From contig MU401605.1 of the NCBI GenBank assembly GCA_022579005.1, positions 33,042-97,041 of the forward strand: a stretch of 64,000 bases of DNA. The letters run 5' to 3'. How positions within the stretch are numbered: position 1 is the stretch's first letter; each line of letters starts with the position of its first letter. A program made the translations under genes and the position numbers. The notes under the pieces are model-generated. The model did no database searches, had not been told where the DNA came from, and saw only the letters and a list, made by a program, of their open reading frames with translations. This DNA comes from Poronia punctata (Eukaryota; Ascomycota; Sordariomycetes; Xylariales; Xylariaceae). Positions 10,736-22,600 of the stretch are shown here, in pieces.

Positions 10736-12778
10736 ATGCACTCTCTTGTGCAACCTAACGCCTGGGTAGCTCTGAGACTCCCTTCTGGTAATCTACGTGT
10801 CTTACAAGTCATACCAAATACGTGAGCTTTTTCCTTCCCTTTGCCTGTACTTGCCGATATGCTGTAGGTCGGAGCAGCCAAGATTGCTACCGATCTTTAT
10901 CTGTTCGGCTTGTCACCTCCCTCTATGCTGGCTGGGACGTACCAATTGTGGTTCCAAGGGACTATGGGTTAATCATGCTCCCCTAGTACTATATCACTCG
11001 GAAAATACGGATCATTCCCCACGAATCTTATTATCCAACGGCCGTACCATCTCACTTACGAATTACAAGACAAGAGAGCAAATGAAAGCTTCAACAGACT
11101 TCGAATCGTCCCCGCCGCCGAGCTATACTCCGACATTCTCTCCTCTAATGTCACACCAGCCGCCTCGGCTGATGGAACACCGGCGCCGGATGTCGATGGG
11201 GCAGACGATGGGCCTCCGACGGGAGTCGAGTACTCTCTTGTCGATCAAGATTCAGGCGCAGTGGTCGCCACTACAGATCGCACCGATATCGACGCCTCGG
11301 CGCGTCAGACGCTGACTCTGGGAGAGATCGAAGCTTTAAAGAAAGACGGCACCGATGCGGGCAGAGAGCTCATTGCAAAGCTTATGCTGTCACATACTGC
11401 CATCGAACAGAAGACAGAATACTCCCTAGCAAAGTATAAACTGTTGAAGACACGAAAATATATACGGCGGTTTTCTGTTCTGCCATTAGACGTGCCCTTG
11501 CTCGACCACTGGACTCTGGAGGAGAAAGACCCTTCTAGGGTTCTAGACATGAGGGAAGAGATGGTGGCGCTTTTGGGATGCTGGGCAAATGTACATTTCG
11601 GGGGCAAAGACGTATGTGAGGCGCCCACTACCGTCAAGATCGAGCAGAGTGAAGCGGACGTGAAAATGGAGGACGCCCAACTGCAAGAGACTTCAACACC
11701 GGGTCGGTGGATCGTCATAGATGACACCGGCGGTCTTCTTGTTGCCGCCATGGCCGAGCGAATGGGTATCCTCTATCCATCCGAGGCCGAAGCTGGGAAG
11801 GCCAGGACGAAGCCTCCCACCACAAAACCAGTAGCTTCGGGTAATGGGGACCAGCCGGTGTCGAACAGTGAAGGACATTCCAGCCAACCAGTTGCACAAC
11901 AAGGCGCTGTCACAGCAGAGGGAAATCCCGACGTCGAGTCGACGACCCAGGCGACATCGTTGCAACAAGCGGCGCATAAGCCATGGAGAGATGGCATTGC
12001 TGTACCTTACGCGCATGCCAATACCATTACTCACATACATGCCAATGCTCAGCCCAATCTCAGTCTTCTCCGATACTACGACTTCGACATCACGAATTCA
12101 ACGCACACCGCCAGCCACCCTTTAGCGAAACATCTCACGACCCTATCGTGGCTTCAGCTTCTGGAACCCGAACTGGACGACATATACAGCTCGACGCCAC
12201 CTACAGCTACAACAGAGGAGATTTACTCTTGGAAAACGAATAGGCGGAGTACATTCCATAAGAAGCGCAAGCGGTGGGCCAAGACGCGGCACATCATCGA
12301 CAACACGCGAAAGGGTGATTTCTCCGGACTCGTCGTCGCTAGTACCATGGATCCCATCTCCATCATGCGGCATACTGTCCCCTTGCTGGCAGGCGGAGCG
12401 CCTATCGCTATCTATTCTCAGTCTATTGAGCCACTGACCGAGCTCGCCGACTGCTATAGCCTTGCACGCCGCGCCGCCTGGGCCCTGCATCCGCCCGAGG
12501 AGCTGGCGGGCCAGACCGCGGCCGAACAGGAGCTATGGACCGGCAATGACGATTTCCCCTTAAACCCCTCGCTGGTGCTTGGGGCCTCGATACAGACAAG
12601 CCGTGTGAGGAAGTGGCAGGTGTTGCCCGGGCGAACGCATCCCTTGATGTCGGGCAAGGGAGGTGCCGAGGGGTATGTCTTCACGGCATGGAGGGTCAAG
12701 CCAGCCGAGGGCAAGGTGGAAGCGAGAGGAAAGTTAAGATCCAGGAAGCGCAAAGCTGATGACCAGACGGCGACATGA
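10736..12778 (+). CDS. TRM6: tRNA (adenine58-N1)-methyltransferase non-catalytic subunit TRM6 (Gcd10)
   Basis: Two exons, 10736-10821 and 10987-12778, join across a 165-bp intron (GTGAGC donor, CCCTAG acceptor) to give 625 residues. The join rebuilds the family N-terminus: QPNAWVALRLPSGNLRVLQV, PNTTISLGKYGSFPTNLII and RPYHLTYE. Further family landmarks are GVEYSLVDQDSGAVV, RQTLTLGEIEALKKDGTDAG, TEYSLAKYKLLKTRKYIRRF and the Rossmann-like GRWIVIDDTGGLLVAAMAERMG. With Trm61 this protein forms the nuclear heterotetramer that makes m1A58 in tRNAs, including initiator tRNA; Trm6 itself does not bind SAM but shapes the tRNA site. An acidic, Gln/Thr-rich linker (about residues 330-380) separates the halves. 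The C-terminus is basic (RSRKRK), consistent with nuclear import. The next upstream in-frame start would be a GTG, so I choose the ATG at 10736. Confidence 0.95.
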
Positions 12779-13154
12779 TATCAAATGTGTAGGTATGGGT
12801 GGTGTACATGGATGTAAGCATTATCCTATCAATGCCGTATTATAATAATACCGTGGCCACGGTCGAAAATGGTGTTTCATTGGGCATAGATAGGTAGACA
12901 GGCGTAAATGTAAAATGATACCCCTTTTAAATACCAGACTTATCTTCTAGGGAGGTAGTAATTTCGGACACCCGGGCTCTTCAAAATCAGGTTCCCGAAG
13001 GTCAAGTAGCGTACGTAACCTTGTCACATTACCCTGCTGTGAAGCACCGTGATGGTTGCCGCCGATCCGCTTCTATTGATAAATATGCTGTGCTCCTGCC
13101 TTCTACAATCTGGCCGCTGTTCTCGTGTTCGTCTTTTGATGAATCGCGGGCTCG
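12779..13154. other. Convergent intergenic region between TRM6 and ARPC3
   Basis: AT-rich 3' flanks with no gene. The open plus-strand frame at 13021-13236 is the complement of the last ARPC3 exon. Confidence 0.45.
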
Positions 13155-13967
13155 TTACAAGGCCTTGCCCATGAACTTCCTCTTCGTAAAGCTTAACCAC
13201 CACTTGCTCGGCTTTCCGTCTCCACCATCCTCGTAGACTCGTGCAAGTAATCGTGTTGCCAACTCTTGCCGCACTTGGGATAGATATTGTCGCAGTTGTT
13301 CAGCCTCTTGACGATCGCGTGGCGGCTCGTACATCTAGAGTGTGAACATGGTTAGCTTTATGACCCGGCCCTAGTGGCTGCAGAGCGACTACATCGGCGT
13401 AGGCTTTAGATAGACTAGGGAGCGAGGACGTACCTGGTTCAGGGGAAACGCGGGTTCTCCAGGAATAGCAAAGTTTAAATCCAGCGCTATGTTTGTAACT
13501 TCCTTGGTGGCGTCCCTGACGCCATGGTTCGGGCGGATCTTGCCTAGACACTCACTGACGAATAGGATGCCGTAGATGAGCAGGCGGTCGGCGGGTCCCT
13601 GGATCTCGAAATTGCGAAAGAAGGTGTTCGCGCGGAAGAGAGCGAGAACTTCGTCTAGGATGTCGTATGATTCTGAATCAACTTCGGGTGACTCGTTGGC
13701 GGCGACGGGAGGGTTCGGCGCAGGTAGGACGTAAGCGGGTCCGCGAGTCTTGGTGCGAAGCGGTAGTAGGGGGACATTGCCTATCAGACGGGGAACCGAG
13801 GGGTCCTCATTGTACATGGAGTTATAAGCCTACATTGTAGAGCCAGCGTTAGACGGAGAGCATAGAGACAACTATAGGTCGCGAGTGATTTGTCGATTGA
13901 AGGCGCATAGTGCGGGCGTTGTAGGTTAGGGGAGTGGTTTGGGCCGGAGCGGTCTACGTACTGGCAT
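13155..13967 (-). CDS. ARPC3: Arp2/3 complex subunit ARPC3 (p21-Arc / Arc18)
   Basis: Three coding exons on the minus strand: 13967-13962 (only ATG CCA), 13829-13434 and 13334-13155, giving 193 residues. Introns are 132 bp (GTACGT donor, TGTAG acceptor) and 99 bp (GTACGT donor, GCTAAC branch, CTCTAG acceptor). The product starts MPAYNSMYNEDP and carries the family blocks RLIGNVPLLPLRTKTRGPAY, ALFRANTFFRNFEIQGPADR, LLIYGILFVSECLGKI, IPGEPAFPLNQMYEPPRDRQ and a terminal GKPSKWWLSFTKRKFMGKAL. The expected MPAY start is recovered only by using the two-codon first exon; the ATG at 13817 would cut six conserved residues. ARPC3 is part of the seven-subunit complex that nucleates branched actin at endocytic patches and tips. 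Residues ~35-48 form a slightly longer linker than in animal orthologues. Confidence 0.96.
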
Positions 13968-15430
13968 ATTGTAGATGGCTCACCGCAGGGTGTCTATGGC
14001 CAGCGTCCCTGTATACTCGACCTATTAATTATATGCGGCTGAATCGTGAGACTGGCAAGAAGGAGGTTAACAGTTGACGGTTGTCTAGAAGCTGCAGATG
14101 CGGTATTGATAGGTTGTTAAAGTAGTTACCTGAATCACAAGTACAGTAGTAATAAGTGGAGGGGCTTCCCTCGATAGGGACAGACAAGGCTGACGTACAG
14201 GAGTGGAGTTCAGCCAGCCTGGGGGCTCGGATTCCTCGTACAGAAGGTACATTGGCTAAGTACCAACAATGGTACCTAAGGGTAGAGGCTACGGTTAGGT
14301 ACTTGATGGGGATTAGACGTCACCGACCACGTAAGCAAGCCTTGTTGTCAACTGTTACCAGAGTTCCTGCCAGCCTAAACTTAGCCTACCTAGTAGGTAT
14401 TCCTTCATGTACGAATGCATTTCGACGTTTCTCAATTCTTAATCCTGGGACGCGACTATGACAATAATTCAGATACTGTTCAAACTACGTATAATACACT
14501 TATGTCTTAATACCTATTGTAACAATGCCATTTTGATGTATGTACAGGCTAGTATTCCTACATACGCGTAAACAGCGATTGGAATGTGGAATTAGAATGG
14601 GTGTGGCAAAGCCCTGCGTCCCATTCTCCTGTCTTACCCATTTTTAGCTTTGTAGCCTAGAATCCAGACAGAGTCACCTGCTCACGCGTTATTGTGGTAC
14701 CACCGGAGCTCTTGTAGGCAAAGATAAAACCCTAAAAGCTCCCGCCTGCGTCCCCCTCTTGCCAACACGTCGCGTCTTCCCTGTCCCATATTTTTAACAC
14801 CCATTAAAACTCACCTTTGCATCAGGAGCAATCCACTCAGCTGGGGACTACATACTACCAAGTACGTACTTGCCTAGTACGTGTAGTCCACGGTATCATA
14901 CCTGCAAGCTGAGCTTCCGAGGACTTTGCATCTTGTTGCATCGACATCACAACCCCGTTCAGCCTCTCGTCTTCTTCTCCTTCCCGGCACAGATCGGATT
15001 ACTGCATACTTACCTAGGTACTCATAAGGTGTGTGTCATCCCATGTTTTCTTTAGCTCGTCCCTGTCCGGATCTTGAGACCCTCACAGTGAATGTTCGGC
15101 AATCGGCAGCCTCTTTTTACAAATTGAATACCTACCCTAGTACTCGTTGACCTTCATTTAGCTAACGACCCCTGCTCTAGGTTAAGACCTTAGCGCGACA
15201 ACCATTGTAGCGCATCGCAATTGCATTCTGCCCACACCCATTGCTGGACCCCGCGTGCCCAAGATATTATCACCTGTTGTGGCTCTACGATATCCACGGG
15301 CCTACTACGTGAGGTCCGTATAGTTGGCTGGCGAGTGTGGATATCTCTGCCTTTGAGACTCGGAGCACACCCACCGCATCAAGACCTCACCATCGATAAC
15401 ACCGGCCACATTGATTTGGAGCTTACTGTG
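13968..15430. other. Intergenic, 1.46 kb, divergent promoters
   Basis: The region lies between the divergent ARPC3 gene and the unknown gene at 15431. It is pyrimidine-rich on the plus strand from about 14700 to 15200, as expected for a fungal promoter/leader. Short open frames (14156-14461, 14870-15055) lack coding features. TAGGTA-type strings recur (14250-14310, 14390, 15010). Confidence 0.45.
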
Positions 15431-16750
15431 ATGGAACTCCCGGGTGTTGGTGCTCCAGGTACGGCGGCGCCGACAACTGAGACCCAACCGTCTCCCACGA
15501 ATTCAATCACAATGCGGAAAGAGCGCCGTCGCAAGCTTATAGTACCGAAAATAGGATCCCTTTACGATATCCTTCACGATCACGCTGGCGTCTCGCTCTA
15601 TGTGCCCCCAATATTCTGGACAGATATGCACACCCACCTGTTGCAGTCTCGGTTCGTGATGCGGCCTCGCATTAGATGGCCCCCACATCCATCACCATAC
15701 CCATCACCACCATCTCCGCAATCACCTCGTCGCGTTTTAGACGTACCGGAAACAATGATCAGGGTGAACAGACATCTAGACACCCTCATGTCTCCGGCCA
15801 CTTCATTCTCGAACAAGACTTATGCAATGGAGGCTCTACTACCGCTTCTGTACCCTAATAGTCTTTCTAGTGCTTCATCGATAAGAAGGTCCCTGTCTAT
15901 GCGTTTTGGGCACAAGTTCTACCGCGAGGCCACGCACTACCAATCGCTGTGGAGTCGTTCGGATCCAAACAGCACTCCTGGTTCGGCTAATGCTTCCACT
16001 TCCACTGCTCCCTTAGCCGATACCGATACCGAGTCAGACGGTTCAGCGGCTTCGCCAGCTTCTGGGACCCCAACACATCGTCCGTCATTATTGGCATATA
16101 TCAACTATAAACAGCTCCGGCTGTTGCGCAACAGCTGCTACCGCGTCCCGAATGGGACGGACGGGAATCCCAATCGGCCGGTCATGCATCTGAAACGTCT
16201 CCGTGCCAAAAAGATGGTGCCACGAAACTATGAGGAGGATGCTTATATTCTTGCCAGCATGTTGTCCATGGCTCAGCAATCGGTGTATGCAGATATAAGC
16301 CGTGGAACCGGCTTTGTTGCGCGAGATGTCGAGACCCACCTGTTGACAATGGCTGAAAATGAGCATGCCTTTATTGTTTACTCGGCCACTATTCCTGCAG
16401 CTGTGCTCTCCATGTTCGACAAACCTGACATTGCACCCCCTAGCGACCCGGAGATCAAAGTCGAATACTGTCGCGTCGCCGCCTGGCCCGTGTTGGGTCT
16501 CAAAGAGCGTCTAGGTAAGGCTCTCGGCCCTAACCTAGTCGGTCACATCGATGATGAGACGATGGAAAGCTGGGGCTACTGCGAACCGGCGGCAGAGGCG
16601 CCCTTAAAGAAGCGAAGGCGCGAGGTCGTGGAAGCAGCCCTTAACACGAGCTTGACCGAAGACCTCGAGTCCGATTCGGCGGGTGACATGGACGAACCCT
16701 ATGTAAAAAGACAATGCAGAGGAAACGCTCGACTTGGCATGGTACAATAG
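15431..16750 (+). CDS. Uncharacterised fungal protein with basic clusters, 439 residues
   Basis: The first ATG in this frame is at 15431. The frame is open upstream to 15221 but without an ATG there, so an upstream exon cannot be excluded. The protein has a basic patch at residue 28 (MRKERRRKLIVPK), a His/Pro-rich stretch (WPPHPSPYPSPPSPQSP, about 82-98), and a Ser/Thr/Asp-rich low-complexity insert (about 180-215). The best-folded part is about 215-380: LLAYINYKQLRLLRNSCY, NYEEDAYILASMLSMAQQSVY, then FVARDVETHLLTMAENEHAFIVYSATIP and VEYCRVAAWPVLGL. A bipartite-like basic signal KKRRRE lies near residue 394, so a nuclear location is plausible. The pattern resembles a family of fungal hypothetical proteins without assigned function; I give none. 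Confidence 0.65.
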   Translation: MELPGVGAPGTAAPTTETQPSPTNSITMRKERRRKLIVPKIGSLYDILHDHAGVSLYVPPIFWTDMHTHLLQSRFVMRPRIRWPPHPSPYPSPPSPQSPRRVLDVPETMIRVNRHLDTLMSPATSFSNKTYAMEALLPLLYPNSLSSASSIRRSLSMRFGHKFYREATHYQSLWSRSDPNSTPGSANASTSTAPLADTDTESDGSAASPASGTPTHRPSLLAYINYKQLRLLRNSCYRVPNGTDGNPNRPVMHLKRLRAKKMVPRNYEEDAYILASMLSMAQQSVYADISRGTGFVARDVETHLLTMAENEHAFIVYSATIPAAVLSMFDKPDIAPPSDPEIKVEYCRVAAWPVLGLKERLGKALGPNLVGHIDDETMESWGYCEPAAEAPLKKRRREVVEAALNTSLTEDLESDSAGDMDEPYVKRQCRGNARLGMVQ

Positions 16751-18691
16751 GCCCTGTAGTCTGGCCCCATCGCTCTAGGTCCGGGTTAGCGCCCGATCCA
16801 TGTGGGGATACGACGATGCCAAGACCGGGTTGGGACAAGTGGATTCTAGGCTTCCACATCCAAAGAGCGGCTCATCTCGGACCGTTCAACGAAGTGGGAG
16901 CCTTTACTATTAACGACGGGATGACTACCGACTTTCATTCCGATGCCACATCAAAGTGGCAAATGAGTTACGAACAAAACAAGAGCTGCTCAATAGGGAC
17001 ACGGTTGACTTGGCGACACGGGGCTCGCTTCTAATGACCAAGCGGCGAGCATTTTCTTTTCAGGCAGCAATGGTACCGGGCGTTTATCAGACAAGACGGG
17101 TGGAATTGGGTTTTTGCTTTTGCAGGGGAACGATACCACGCTCGGCTGGGTCTGGGACAGGAGTCTATGGGGAATGCTTAACATGCTACTACTTAGTGGC
17201 TTTAGAGGCGCTGTTTTTGATAGCCGGATATCCCGAGATGTAAATGCTATAGGCAAACAAGGCTCGGGACCCCCAAGCATAAAAGTTAGGGTTTTTGAGA
17301 ATCCTACTTTGACCATGTCACTTGTTACACTTCTTGCCTCCTGTCGTCACGATAATTGCAGAACGTTTACAAGGGTTATTTGTCCAAGCGTAGGAAATAT
17401 GCCAGAGTAGTACTGTACTAGGATGGCATTAGACTTGTCCTTGGTAAACGTCCTCCATGCCAGATTCAATTTTCTCTAGTCCTATTCACTTGCCTCTATG
17501 CATTTACGTGTACCTTGGCCCACTGGTTGTTGTCCAGTTGAGTAGCTTCCTACCATTATTACTGCCGGCTATAGGTAAGTAGACATTAAACATGTATTAC
17601 CTAGGTAAGGTACCTATCATAGTAGCCACCTGTCATTTTTTTCCCCTTATTAGGTAGTACATAGTATTTGGTAGATTTTCTTCGGGAACAATTTGTAGCA
17701 TAAGTACACGGTGCATTCTGTGACATCACAATTATCGAAGCCGGAAGAGTATTACTACAGTGCTCATACATCGGCCGTCCATGCGGCACCTCCCCTGACC
17801 TCCAAAAGGGACTGACTCATCGGATTCCGGGTTACGCATGCCATTGAGTTACAGTGCCGTTGACGGACAAAAAGTAATGGTACAAGGAATTTACTTTCTT
17901 TACGACAGAGATAGGACGACTTTGATCAGGAGCAGTTTGTAAAAGCGGGCTTGCCTGATTCCCCGAGGCCGGTTCATCGGTTGGAGTGGAGACGGCGATA
18001 TTGGATTGCGCCACTAAAAAGACATGGATTGGGCCTCATAATTATAACGGAATATCGGTCTTGAGATTCTTGATGGGAGGTTAGAAGTAAAAGATACCAT
18101 AAAATGTTAGACCTGGGAGAGCAAAAAGGGAAATGAGTTACATGATAGGTCCGGCCGATTTTCGCCATCGGAGGTTCTCAAGGATATTGTATTATATTAT
18201 GGCGGCCTGGCCAGGACAGGATCGCGAAAGCATATACTAGGAATCCTTGCTTCATCCAACTTGTCCTAGGTGGAGAGGTACCTGCGGCGGAGTATGAGGA
18301 CGAAGACAGTATGAAATAGTTTTGCATTTGTGCAGGCGTGTTGGAGCTGAAACTAAAGAACACACGGGTATGATGAATTATTTCAACTTGATACTTGTTT
18401 TTGTTTATTTACCTGTTTAACTATCTTGTAGGTCAACGTGGTCAAGGGTCGGCCATGTTGACAACCTAGTCAACGAGCCGACGATAACATGTCCGACAAC
18501 CGTACCCCTTTATTCCAGCACGTAGTCCGTAGACATTAACGCCTAGACTTCAACCATGGTCCCGGCAATCGTGGAACCCCTAGTGCGTCGAGTAGGTATA
18601 CTGTACAGGCGACAACAGAGTTCCCACACAGATGTCGGTGGGCGTGTGTGTTGGCTTTGGTTGCGACATTGGCATTTGACAAGTCGACGCT
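16751..18691. other. Intergenic, 1.9 kb
   Basis: No supported gene. Open frames such as 16714-17034 and 17114-17410 continue past the end of the preceding gene without coding-like composition or splice structure. The region may hold the 3' UTR of the 15431 gene and that of the small gene at 18692. Confidence 0.4.
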
Positions 18692-19033
18692 TTAAGTCGT
18701 CTTGTTCATGCGATCAACCGACTTATTCATTCGCTCGATGCCCCTCTTGATACGGCGGTCGACGTTGAGAGCTATCTTCTCGAGGGGCAGTCCTTTGTCT
18801 ATTCGTTGGACTGTGCGTGACACGCGGGGATGGGCTCTCAGTGCCATCCGCTCAGCCGGGGCGGCGAAGTGGCTAATATTACGCTCCCAGCGAGGGGCCC
18901 AGTGGGTTGTCTGTGAAGCCATACGCTCCTCGGCACCGGGGAGCATCATGTAAAAGGGGGCGAAGCCAGCAACACCGGCCATGCCGAAGATGGCGGTCTC
19001 GCTGCCGCGGGCTGCTGGGATTCTGACAGGCAT
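18692..19033 (-). CDS. Small conserved fungal protein with one hydrophobic segment, 113 residues
   Basis: A single frame runs from ATG 19033-19031 to a stop at 18692. The N-terminus MPVRIPAARGSE is followed by a short hydrophobic stretch, FGMAGVAGFAPFYMMLPG (about residues 16-33), then EERMASQTTHWAPRWERNI. The C-terminal half is strongly basic and helical, with a repeated pattern (DRRIKRGIERMNKSVDRMNK). The N-terminal membrane-like segment plus basic tail fits a small mitochondrial or ER membrane-associated protein; location is inference. The longer overlapping minus-strand frame to 19220 is out of register and rejected. The gene sits alone at the left edge of a gene-poor 8-kb stretch. Confidence 0.65.
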   Translation of the reverse strand: MPVRIPAARGSETAIFGMAGVAGFAPFYMMLPGAEERMASQTTHWAPRWERNISHFAAPAERMALRAHPRVSRTVQRIDKGLPLEKIALNVDRRIKRGIERMNKSVDRMNKTT

Positions 19034-19622
19034 TTTCGGTTACGGTGAACAAATTTGTTGTAATATCGACTTTGTGGTGGCAGTTGTCTGTTGAAGTAAA
19101 GTGGAGATTGGTCTGAGTATTTGATGTCAGGTTGGCAAAGAAAGAGCTGGGCATGACTCGAGGTAGAATAGAACGAATAAAGAGGTGGTAGGATATCAGA
19201 AAGGGATATCGAGAAGACAAGATGGGGGAAGCTTACCTGACTCGAACGAGCCTATTTGCTTTACCAATATAAGAGAGAAGGTTTCTTCATTCGACCACTT
19301 CTAGTAGGTGTACGCCTATAGGTGATGTAATGTTGATGGAAGATTTTCTGAGAGAAAGGAAACAAAGTTCAGTCCGGCAGCAGATGGTGGGAGAGTCGGG
19401 CTTTAAGTTCAACTACTGGTGGTGTCCAGATGATTGGCGTGCATTCATGACTGGGCGGTTGCCATCATGTAGGTAGGGTTATCGCCCCTCGTTTCGTTAC
19501 AGTCACAAAGTGCGAGAAGGCCAGACCTGTCGCCCTTCGATCAACCGCAGAGATTACAACGCTACTTGCCGGCTCAACACCGTTATAGATGTGACCGATG
19601 GACATATACAAGCACTACAGGT

Positions 19623-19645
19623 AGGTAGGTAGAGTATACCTACCT
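19623..19645. repeat. Perfect inverted repeat, 9-bp arms with 5-bp loop
   Basis: aggtaggta, gagta, tacctacct: the arms are exact reverse complements, made of the TAGG/CCTA tetranucleotide common in this window. A (CA)n microsatellite follows directly. Confidence 0.8.
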
Positions 19646-19646
19646 G

Positions 19647-19678
19647 CACACACACACAAGACACACACAAGACATCAG
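19647..19678. repeat. (CA)n microsatellite, interrupted
   Basis: Two runs of CA dinucleotides separated by an AG interruption. Simple sequence with no coding role seen. Confidence 0.8.
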
Positions 19679-22600
19679 ATACGTCTATGCTTACCTGACG
19701 AATACGGTATAAGGTTACAGCAATATGGCCAGGGGCCAGCGTACGAAAGGAAGCGGGGTAAGCCAATGACAGCGAAGCGTGGCGTCGTATCACGACTGCA
19801 ACTTCCAATTATACGGCCCCAAGTCGAGCAGGCAAAAGACAAGAGCAGGTTGTCAGCTCTTGCTGCCCCCAGCAAACGTAGGAGACTTTTAGAAGGTGCA
19901 TCTAAGGTAGGTACTTAGACATCGACAACTATTAGTAGCAGCGTATGTAAAGGCTGGGGTAACCTAGAGATAAACGCTTCTATCGATTCGCCAGATTTCT
20001 TATTGTTTCTTGCTCTTTCAATGAAAAACAATTCGACAAGATGGTAAATGTGTTGCTAGAAGGATATTGTAAAGCATCGTGGCCGTATGTGGCCGTGCTT
20101 GATTGCTTTTACCAAGAGCCCTCCAGATATCCTTTACTCCCTGTCTCCAATGCCAATCAAGCCTGATAAGCCAATCAAATGAATTAGGTACACACCATCT
20201 CGTTTACCGTTCTCTTGTTGCGACGCAACCTGGGCCGGAATCCTGTATGATTTCTTGGTTTTTAGTGCATTGCCCAGCGTATCATACTATTTGTTGGAGC
20301 AGGATGGTGTGGTAGGTACTAGGTTATAGTGTTGTAGAAGACATTCCGTCCACACTACAGTCAAGCAGAAGGGTTGAAACATCGTCTTTGGCCAGTGACT
20401 AATCGCTATCTTCATGCACAAGAATATTAGGCTCTGCAGATGAGAACCTTAAGCCCTCGACTTCTTATTAATGCTCTGAATATATGTTTCCATCGTTGCC
20501 TTCCTTCGATGTCGCATTTTGTGAAGTTGTCGTTAGTATCCTTCAGCTGAGCGGTTGATAGACAGGCGCCGATCCAGGCTCAGGGGCGCCCCGCCTATCC
20601 CCACTTCCCCAGACGTACCAGACTGCCCTAGTGTCAGACCCAGGCGGAAGTGGGAAAGGTGGCAGAAGTGGATAGCACTACACTGGCTGGGCGATGTGCG
20701 TTTAACCTGATTAGGTCTGATTAGACCCGATCGAGTCCTTTGACAGTCCATATTTAGGGCTTCGTTCGTGATCCACCTCCCCCGGATTTATCAAGTGGGC
20801 CGACCATTACGAACAACGCCACAGAATAATATAATTCGCAGACGTCGTTTAAACAAATTTGCCAGAGGGGTATCGATTTTGGCATGTGTCTAGCATTAAG
20901 GGAGCGCCTAAGAAATCGCCATTCTCTATAATTTTACTTGACGATGACATGATGCAGAACAACAGAATGACCAAGTGAAGTTAAACACGAGGCGTACATT
21001 GGCAGAGAAGGCGAATATCTGGCAAACCAGATGGACTCTTTGGTTTGGCTTGGTCGGATATCTATAATACGTCTCATTATCGGGTCAGTGACGGGGATGG
21101 GCCTCGACTAGGTAATTACCTAAGGACAAGGACCGATTAGCCCGCCCTAATAGGGTACGGATTCGTCAGATCAAACGAGCGCAGGCTATTGTGCCAGGTG
21201 ACATAGGGAAAACTAAGGCAGGTATAGATATGGCAAATAATCGTCTAATCATTTGGAACAATAGCAATATGTTCACATGTCTCATGATTTTGAAAGAGTC
21301 TGGACTTATCTATCAGTGCGAACTTTGGCATTCTACGTGTTCTGGACTAGGTCGCGCAGGTAAGTAGGTATCTTACACAGGCATTCATGTATTTAGCCAG
21401 TTGTTTTAGTTGGGCACAACGACCTACAAAAGTTGCAGTCAATTGAATATATAGGGGCAGTTTTGCCAGGCCGGCGGGGTGCCGCTTTTACCTGTGACCC
21501 AGGAGATAGGCTGAAACAGATCCTACAACAACTCCCTGTTGTGCCTCGATGGCAGAACACTTAACAATTCCCTTCACTAGCGACGACATATTTGTGGCAA
21601 GGAAACGAAGAGATAAAAGAAATCATGACATAATGGCTACGTTTTCAGGATATAACCAATGAGCTTTTGTGGCGTCTCCTAGGAAGGGACAATATGGTTT
21701 TCCCCTTTTGCTTGTCGCTGCTATACTGGTGAGTTGGAGATTGGGTGAGATTAGCCACGCCTGCAGGCCACCGGATTCCCCTCACCCACAATAATCTTCC
21801 ATCAGTGAGTAATAAGCCAGGAATCTTTCGATAAATAGGTGGTGAATTCCGTATCTGTAGATATCCATGTGCAAGACCCCTTCTTCTAGGTAGGCTATCG
21901 TCGTCTTCCTGGTCTTATGATCATGTAAATATTCATAGTTCCTGATTCCACGACGTTAGAGTAACTTGGCCGACTGTCCCATGACCGTGGCTTGTCTAAG
22001 CCCGAATACACATTAGGTTACACACCTCTGGTACGCTTTTGGGGTGGCAAAAAACCTGTCCAACATAGGGCACTAGGTGGACGCCCTCGAACACCCTGCC
22101 GACCGGCACCTTTACAGTCAGCAACAAATGCGCAGGAGATCGACTAGCACGAAACTTGAACCATAGAAACTAAACTGAGCAGCCCATACCTAGTGCAGTG
22201 TAGATTTTCCCGACGCCGTAAAAAGGAGGGTGCTCCTTCGGACTTTCGGAACGAGATAGATTTTGCAAACACATGAGATTGTTCAGACTGTCCCTTTCCA
22301 GGGACAGACGGTCCTGTACACGTACGACTTTGATACCCCAAGGCGTTACACCAAAGCGGGAAGGAACACACATGCCTCTATACATGGATGTATTGTTGTT
22401 CTCTAGCGATCTCGATAGGGGACGACAAGAAACAACGCCCTCAACACCTAAGCTGGGGCTCTTAGGGAAATGGACAAAGACAGGACGGGCGGTTTACCCC
22501 TGCTACGCGTTAGGACTATATAAAGGAGGCCAATGACACAATGACACAGTATACCTTTTCAGAATGTTTATATTTATTTAAAACGGCTACTAATAAGTTG

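Noticed and set aside
11261..11315. Start of TRM6 at about 11261
   Set aside because: The frame continues upstream to an acceptor at 10986 and the conserved N-terminal blocks lie there.
15221..15430. Upstream extension of the 439-residue protein
   Set aside because: The frame is open but has only a TTG and no ATG; composition is not coding-like. An upstream exon remains possible.
22144..22536. Overlapping open frames on both strands after 22.1 kb, with a TATA-like string
   Set aside because: All are short, mutually overlapping and without domain resemblance.
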